From NCBI GenBank assembly GCA_900550135.1, contig URQO01000016.1, forward strand, positions 1 through 34,776: DNA of 34,776 nucleotides, given 5' to 3'. The translations under genes and the position numbers were made by a program. This document shows positions 30,389-34,776 of this stretch, one piece after another (position 1 is the first letter of the stretch; each line of letters opens with the position of its first letter). Under the pieces are notes generated by a model, which was not told the DNA's origin, did not search any database, and saw only the letters and a program-made list of their open reading frames with translations. The DNA is from an uncultured Eubacterium sp. (lineage in GTDB: Bacteria > Bacillota > Clostridia > Lachnospirales > Lachnospiraceae).

Positions 30389-33300
30389 TTATTCTGTTAC
30401 TTTGATTGTTTCCTCTACAGTTTCTCCTACAACTTCTTCTGTTTCAATATCTTCTGATAATGACAAGAAGTCTTCTTCTGAAGGAACCTGTTTATTATCA
30501 GTACTTAACTTAACTGAACGGTATCTTTCAAGTCCTGTACCTGCAGGAATAAGTTTACCAATCAATACGTTTTCCTTAAGACCAACAAGTGGATCAACCT
30601 TACCGCTAATAGCAGCTTCAGTAAGAACTCGTGTTGTCTCCTGGAAAGAAGCAGCTGACAAGAATGAGTTTGTAGCAAGTGATGCCTTTGTAATACCAAG
30701 CATAATCTGTGTACCTGTTGCAGGCTCTTTGCCTTCTTCAACAAGTTTTTCGTTAACTTCATTAAAGTCAAGAACTTCAACAGTTGTACCTGGCAGAAAT
30801 TCTGAATCACCGGCTGTGTCAACCTTAATTTTCTTAAGCATCTGACGAACAATAACTTCAACGTGCTTATCATTGATTTCAACACCCTGTAAACGGTAAA
30901 CTCTCTGAACTTCACGAATCATGTAATCCTGAACTGCACGAAGTCCCTTAATCTTCAAGAGGTCGTGTGGATTAATACTACCTTCTGTAAGTTCATCACC
31001 GGCTTCAAGCATTGCTCCATCAAGAATCTTAATTCTTGAACCATAAGGAATAAGGTATGCCTTTTCCTCGCCTGTTTCCGGATTTGTAATAATGATTTCA
31101 CGTTTCTTCTTTGTTTCTTTAATTTCAGCTCTACCACCGAACTCAGCAATAATTGCAAGTCCCTTTGGCTTTCTTGCTTCAAACAATTCTTCTACTCTAG
31201 GAAGACCCTGAGTAATATCGTCACCGGCAACACCACCGGAGTGGAATGTTCTCATAGTAAGCTGTGTACCAGGCTCACCGATAGACTGAGCTGCGATAAT
31301 ACCTACAGCTTCACCTACCTGAACTCTTGCTCCTGTAGCCATGTTTGCTCCGTAACATTTAGCACAAACACCTACATGTGATTTACATGTAAGAATTGTT
31401 CTAATCTTAACTTTATCTACACCTGTTGCTACAATTGCTGCAGCTCTCTTAGGTGTAATCATATGATTTGCTTTAACAATTATATTTCCATCTTTATCGT
31501 ACATTGTTTCAGCAGCTGTTCTACCTGTAATTCTTTCTTCAAGACTTTCGATAACTTCACTACCATCCATTAATGCTTCGATTTCCATAAATGGAATTGT
31601 TTTTCCTTCACAACAATCAACATCACGAATAATTAAATCCTGTGATACGTCTACAAGTCTTCTTGTAAGGTATCCTGAATCGGCTGTTCTTAATGCTGTA
31701 TCTGACATACCCTTTCTTGCACCATGGGCTGAAATAAAGTATTCCAATACGTCAAGTCCTTCACGGAAGTTTGACTTAATAGGAAGTTCGATAGTCTTAC
31801 CTGTTGTATCAGCCATCAAACCACGCATACCGGCAAGCTGTTTAATCTGCTTGTCAGAACCACGGGCTCCTGAGTCAGCCATCATAAAGATGTTGTTGTA
31901 TTTATCAAGCCCGTCAAGAAGGGCTGTTGTAATCTGATTATCGGCACCCTGCCATGTTTCAATTACTTCTTTATATCTTTCTTCGTCAGTTAAGAAACCT
32001 CTACGATAGTGCTTTGTAATTTCATCAACTGTACTTTCTGCTTCTTTAAGAATCTGTTTCTTAGCTTCCGGTACTGTCATATCTGAAATTGAAACTGTCA
32101 TAGCTGCTCTTGTTGAGTATTTGTAACCCATTGCCTTAATGTCATCAAGAACTTCTGCAGTTTTTGTTGCACCGTGATTATTGATTACCTTTTCAAGAAT
32201 CTGCTTTAAGCCTTTCTTTCCTACATGGAAATCAACCTCAAATTTAAGGTAATCTTCATCTGTTTCTCTCTTAACAAATCCTAAATCCTGTGGAAGAATT
32301 TCGTTAAAGATGCAACGTCCAAGAGTTGTGTCAATAGTTCCTTCGATTTCTTCTCCGGCACCATTAAATACTTTTCTCTTAACACGAATCTTCTGATGAA
32401 GTGAAATATCTCCATTTTCATAAGCCAAAATAGCCTGATTTACACTACTAAAGTAATGTCCTAAAACATCAATAGGTTCGCAAACAACAACTCTGTCTCC
32501 TGCGTCATATTTGATATAATCATGTGTTCCAATTTTACCTTCATCTAATGCAGCCTTAACATCTGCTTCAGACTTGTATGTCTTTCTGCTTGCTTTTGCT
32601 ACAATTTCAGCATTATCTGAATGATCTACCATCTTATCCATTGTTAAGTAGTAAATACCAAGTACCATATCCTGTGAAGGAACTGCTACAGGTGCACCAT
32701 CAGATGGTTTTAATAAGTTGTTAGGTGAAAGTAGTAAGAATCTACATTCAGCCTGAGCTTCTACTGAAAGTGGAAGATGGACAGCCATCTGGTCACCATC
32801 AAAGTCGGCGTTGAACGCTGTACATACCAATGGATGTAACTTAATAGCTCTACCTTCAACCAATACAGGCTCAAATGCCTGAATACCTAATCTATGAAGA
32901 GTAGGGGCACGGTTTAACATAACAGGATGTTCTTTAATTACTTCTTCAAGTACATCCCAAACTTCTGTCTGAAGTCTTTCTACCATCTTCTTTGCAGCCT
33001 TAATGTTGTGTGCTGTACCCTGTTCTACCAATTCTTTCATAACAAATGGCTTGAACAATTCGATAGCCATTTCTTTTGGAAGACCACACTGATAAATCTT
33101 AAGTTCAGGTCCTACTACGATAACTGAACGTCCTGAGTAGTCAACACGCTTTCCAAGTAAGTTCTGACGGAAACGTCCCTGCTTACCTTTAAGCATATCT
33201 GAAAGTGATTTAAGAGCTCTGTTACCAGGTCCTGTTACGGCTCTACCACGTCTTCCGTTGTCAATTAATGCATCAACAGCTTCCTGAAGCATTCTCTTTT

Positions 33301-34192
33301 CATTTCTTACAATGATTTCAGGAGCACCAAGTTCAAGAAGTCTCTTTAAACGGTTGTTTCTGTTGATAATTCTTCTATATAAGTCATTTAAGTCAGATGT
33401 TGCAAATCTGCCACCTTCCAACTGTACCATAGGTCTTAAATCCGGTGGAATAACAGGAATTACATCCATAATCATCCATTCAGGCTTATTTCCTGAGCTT
33501 CTGAATGCTTCAAAAACTTCAAGTCTTTTAACAATCTTTGCTTTCTTCTGACCTGTAGCTTCAAATAACTCTGCCTTTAATTCTTCTGCACCTTTTTCAA
33601 CATCGATGGACTGAAGCAACTCTTTAACTGCTTCAGCACCCATACCTACTCTGAATTTGCCACCAAATTCTTCATAAGCTTCTCTGAATTTCTTTTCAGA
33701 TAATACCTGCTTGTATTCCAATGATGTATCCATTGGATCAAGTACGATATATGATGCAAAGTATAATACTTTTTCTAACACTCTTGGTGATATATCAAGT
33801 ATAAGTCCCATTCTTGAAGGGATGCCCTTGAAATACCAAATATGTGATACAGGAGTTGCAAGTTCTACACAACCCATACGTTCACGACGTACACTGGATT
33901 TTGTTACTTCAACGCCACATCTGTCACAGACAACACCTTTGTATCTGATTTTCTTGTATTTACCACAATGACATTCCCAGTCCTTGTTAGGTCCGAAAAT
34001 CTTTTCGCAGAATAAACCATCTTTTTCCGGTTTAAGTGTTCTGTAGTTAATTGTCTCTGGTTTTGTAACTTCACCTAAAACTTCTTTGTCGCCTACTTTT
34101 CTAGTAGCCCATTTTCTAATCTTTTCAGGTGATGCAAGACCGATTTTAATTTTATCGAATGCAAGCTGTTCACTTACGTTTGCGTCTGCCAT
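30389..34192 (-). CDS. rpoC: RNA polymerase beta' subunit
   Basis: A 1267-residue, full-length subunit. The start is the ATG at 34192 (ADANVSEQLAFDKIKIGLASPEKIR) with GGGAG eight bases upstream; two further in-frame codons upstream are not needed. It has the N-terminal zinc site (CHCGKYKKIRYKGVVCDRCG), the catalytic NADFDGDQMAVH holding the Mg2+-binding aspartates, and the second zinc region (CKSHVGVCAKCYG). Further blocks are the bridge/trigger region MRTFHSGGVAGDDITQGLPR and the C-terminal VLIGKLIPAGTGL. It is 18 bases from rpoB. No terminator lies between its stop and the preQ1 aptamer. The rpsL cluster that normally follows is 15 kb away. Confidence 0.98.
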   Translation of the reverse strand: MADANVSEQLAFDKIKIGLASPEKIRKWATRKVGDKEVLGEVTKPETINYRTLKPEKDGLFCEKIFGPNKDWECHCGKYKKIRYKGVVCDRCGVEVTKSSVRRERMGCVELATPVSHIWYFKGIPSRMGLILDISPRVLEKVLYFASYIVLDPMDTSLEYKQVLSEKKFREAYEEFGGKFRVGMGAEAVKELLQSIDVEKGAEELKAELFEATGQKKAKIVKRLEVFEAFRSSGNKPEWMIMDVIPVIPPDLRPMVQLEGGRFATSDLNDLYRRIINRNNRLKRLLELGAPEIIVRNEKRMLQEAVDALIDNGRRGRAVTGPGNRALKSLSDMLKGKQGRFRQNLLGKRVDYSGRSVIVVGPELKIYQCGLPKEMAIELFKPFVMKELVEQGTAHNIKAAKKMVERLQTEVWDVLEEVIKEHPVMLNRAPTLHRLGIQAFEPVLVEGRAIKLHPLVCTAFNADFDGDQMAVHLPLSVEAQAECRFLLLSPNNLLKPSDGAPVAVPSQDMVLGIYYLTMDKMVDHSDNAEIVAKASRKTYKSEADVKAALDEGKIGTHDYIKYDAGDRVVVCEPIDVLGHYFSSVNQAILAYENGDISLHQKIRVKRKVFNGAGEEIEGTIDTTLGRCIFNEILPQDLGFVKRETDEDYLKFEVDFHVGKKGLKQILEKVINNHGATKTAEVLDDIKAMGYKYSTRAAMTVSISDMTVPEAKKQILKEAESTVDEITKHYRRGFLTDEERYKEVIETWQGADNQITTALLDGLDKYNNIFMMADSGARGSDKQIKQLAGMRGLMADTTGKTIELPIKSNFREGLDVLEYFISAHGARKGMSDTALRTADSGYLTRRLVDVSQDLIIRDVDCCEGKTIPFMEIEALMDGSEVIESLEERITGRTAAETMYDKDGNIIVKANHMITPKRAAAIVATGVDKVKIRTILTCKSHVGVCAKCYGANMATGARVQVGEAVGIIAAQSIGEPGTQLTMRTFHSGGVAGDDITQGLPRVEELFEARKPKGLAIIAEFGGRAEIKETKKKREIIITNPETGEEKAYLIPYGSRIKILDGAMLEAGDELTEGSINPHDLLKIKGLRAVQDYMIREVQRVYRLQGVEINDKHVEVIVRQMLKKIKVDTAGDSEFLPGTTVEVLDFNEVNEKLVEEGKEPATGTQIMLGITKASLATNSFLSAASFQETTRVLTEAAISGKVDPLVGLKENVLIGKLIPAGTGLERYRSVKLSTDNKQVPSEEDFLSLSEDIETEEVVGETVEETIKVTE

Positions 34193-34210
34193 GATCAATT
34201 CTCCCTTCTA

Positions 34211-34776
34211 TTAATTTTCCTGACCGTCTTCAAAAACTGTTCCGTCTGAATTTACTGTCTGTAACTCTTCTCCAACAAATTCCTGTGTATGGTAGCCAGC
34301 CTGTTCAAATGTCTTGCTGTCTTCCTTGTTATTGCTGAAGTTCTTGTTGTCATTAAGTATTGCATTAAAGTTTGTTTCACCATAATCAATACTTTCCTTA
34401 AGTTCTACAACATTGTTGTCTTTGTCTAATACATTTACATCAAGAGCCAATGCCTGAAGTTCTTTTACAAGAACCTTAAATGATTCAGGGATACCAGGCT
34501 GTGGAATATTTTCACCCTTGATAATTGCCTCGTAAGTCTTAACACGTCCTACAACATCATCTGACTTAAATGTTAAGATCTCCTGCAATGTGTATGATGC
34601 ACCATAAGCTTCCAGTGCCCAAACTTCCATTTCACCAAATCTCTGTCCACCGAACTGAGCTTTACCACCAAGTGGCTGCTGAGTTACTAATGAGTAAGGA
34701 CCTGTTGAACGTGCATGGATCTTATCATCAACCAAATGATGAAGTTTAACGTAATGCATAAATCCGATTGTAACAG
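34211..34776 (-). CDS. rpoB: RNA polymerase beta subunit, C-terminal part (cut by the window edge)
   Basis: The last ~188 codons of rpoB. The frame is open to the window edge (VTIGFMHYVKLHHLVDDKIH). It contains the universal block GPYSLVTQQPLGGKAQFGGQ and RFGEMEVWALEAYGASYTLQE, then a clostridial acidic tail (NNKEDSKTFEQAGYHTQEF). The rest of the gene lies outside the window. It is followed by rpoC after 18 bases, as in all rpoBC operons. Confidence 0.98.
   Translation of the reverse strand, partial: VTIGFMHYVKLHHLVDDKIHARSTGPYSLVTQQPLGGKAQFGGQRFGEMEVWALEAYGASYTLQEILTFKSDDVVGRVKTYEAIIKGENIPQPGIPESFKVLVKELQALALDVNVLDKDNNVVELKESIDYGETNFNAILNDNKNFSNNKEDSKTFEQAGYHTQEFVGEELQTVNSDGTVFEDGQEN

Overview
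The window looks like chromosome of a low-GC, Gram-positive, anaerobic Clostridia, most likely Lachnospiraceae. The reasons are AT-rich DNA with AGGAGG ribosome sites, a four-subunit 2-oxoacid:ferredoxin oxidoreductase, Na+-coupled AGCS and NSS amino-acid carriers, an agr-type quorum locus, and the style of the ribosomal and RNA polymerase genes. I assign no species. Almost everything is on the minus strand, so the biological reading order runs from high to low coordinates.

Right end (about 25.0-34.8 kb, minus): the 3' part of rpoB, then rpoC. A preQ1-I type riboswitch aptamer begins about nine bases after the rpoC stop and is followed by an intrinsic terminator. Next come a radical-SAM protein that I take to be queuine lyase (QueL) and a YhhQ-family queuosine-precursor transporter. 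Together they form a queuosine-salvage module apparently controlled by preQ1. Then come a glycine riboswitch and an AGCS glycine/alanine symporter. Between that carrier and the por operon lies 1.7 kb of eroded accessory DNA: an Rpn-nuclease fragment, an XRE regulator broken by one extra base, a small HTH regulator, a truncated PAPS-reductase-family protein and an orphan C-terminal tail. The porCDAB operon follows with a clear promoter and ends in a small membrane protein.

Middle (10.4-21.5 kb): an attenuator-like leader, a second AGCS carrier, an NSS-family Na+ symporter (plus strand), and asnS with a duplicated leader motif. An 83-84 bp tandem repeat array follows, then the str cluster rpsL-rpsG-fusA-tuf. 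The rpsL and tuf promoters both overlap palindromes. A structured repeat whose stems differ by compensatory changes lies downstream of both rpsG and tuf, and tuf is followed by a chain of hairpins and terminators.

Left part (1-10.4 kb): an agr-like quorum system (LytTR regulator, sensor kinase, AgrD, AgrB). Its signal precursor has Ser where Cys is usual, and its agrDB promoter carries two LytTR-like direct repeats 21 bp apart. Further left are small membrane proteins including DUF2752, an ECF sigma factor with its probable anti-sigma (plus strand), an RNA-type beta-CASP metallo-hydrolase, a membrane-anchored phosphoesterase, an SDR oxidoreductase, a 41-bp tandem repeat, and an MNT/HEPN pair.

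The observations I rate highest are the preQ1 switch as the first element after rpoC, the covarying structured repeat in the str region, the Ser-type agr signal with its promoter repeats, and the attenuator-like leader before the second AGCS gene. No rRNA, tRNA, CRISPR array or intact insertion sequence was seen.
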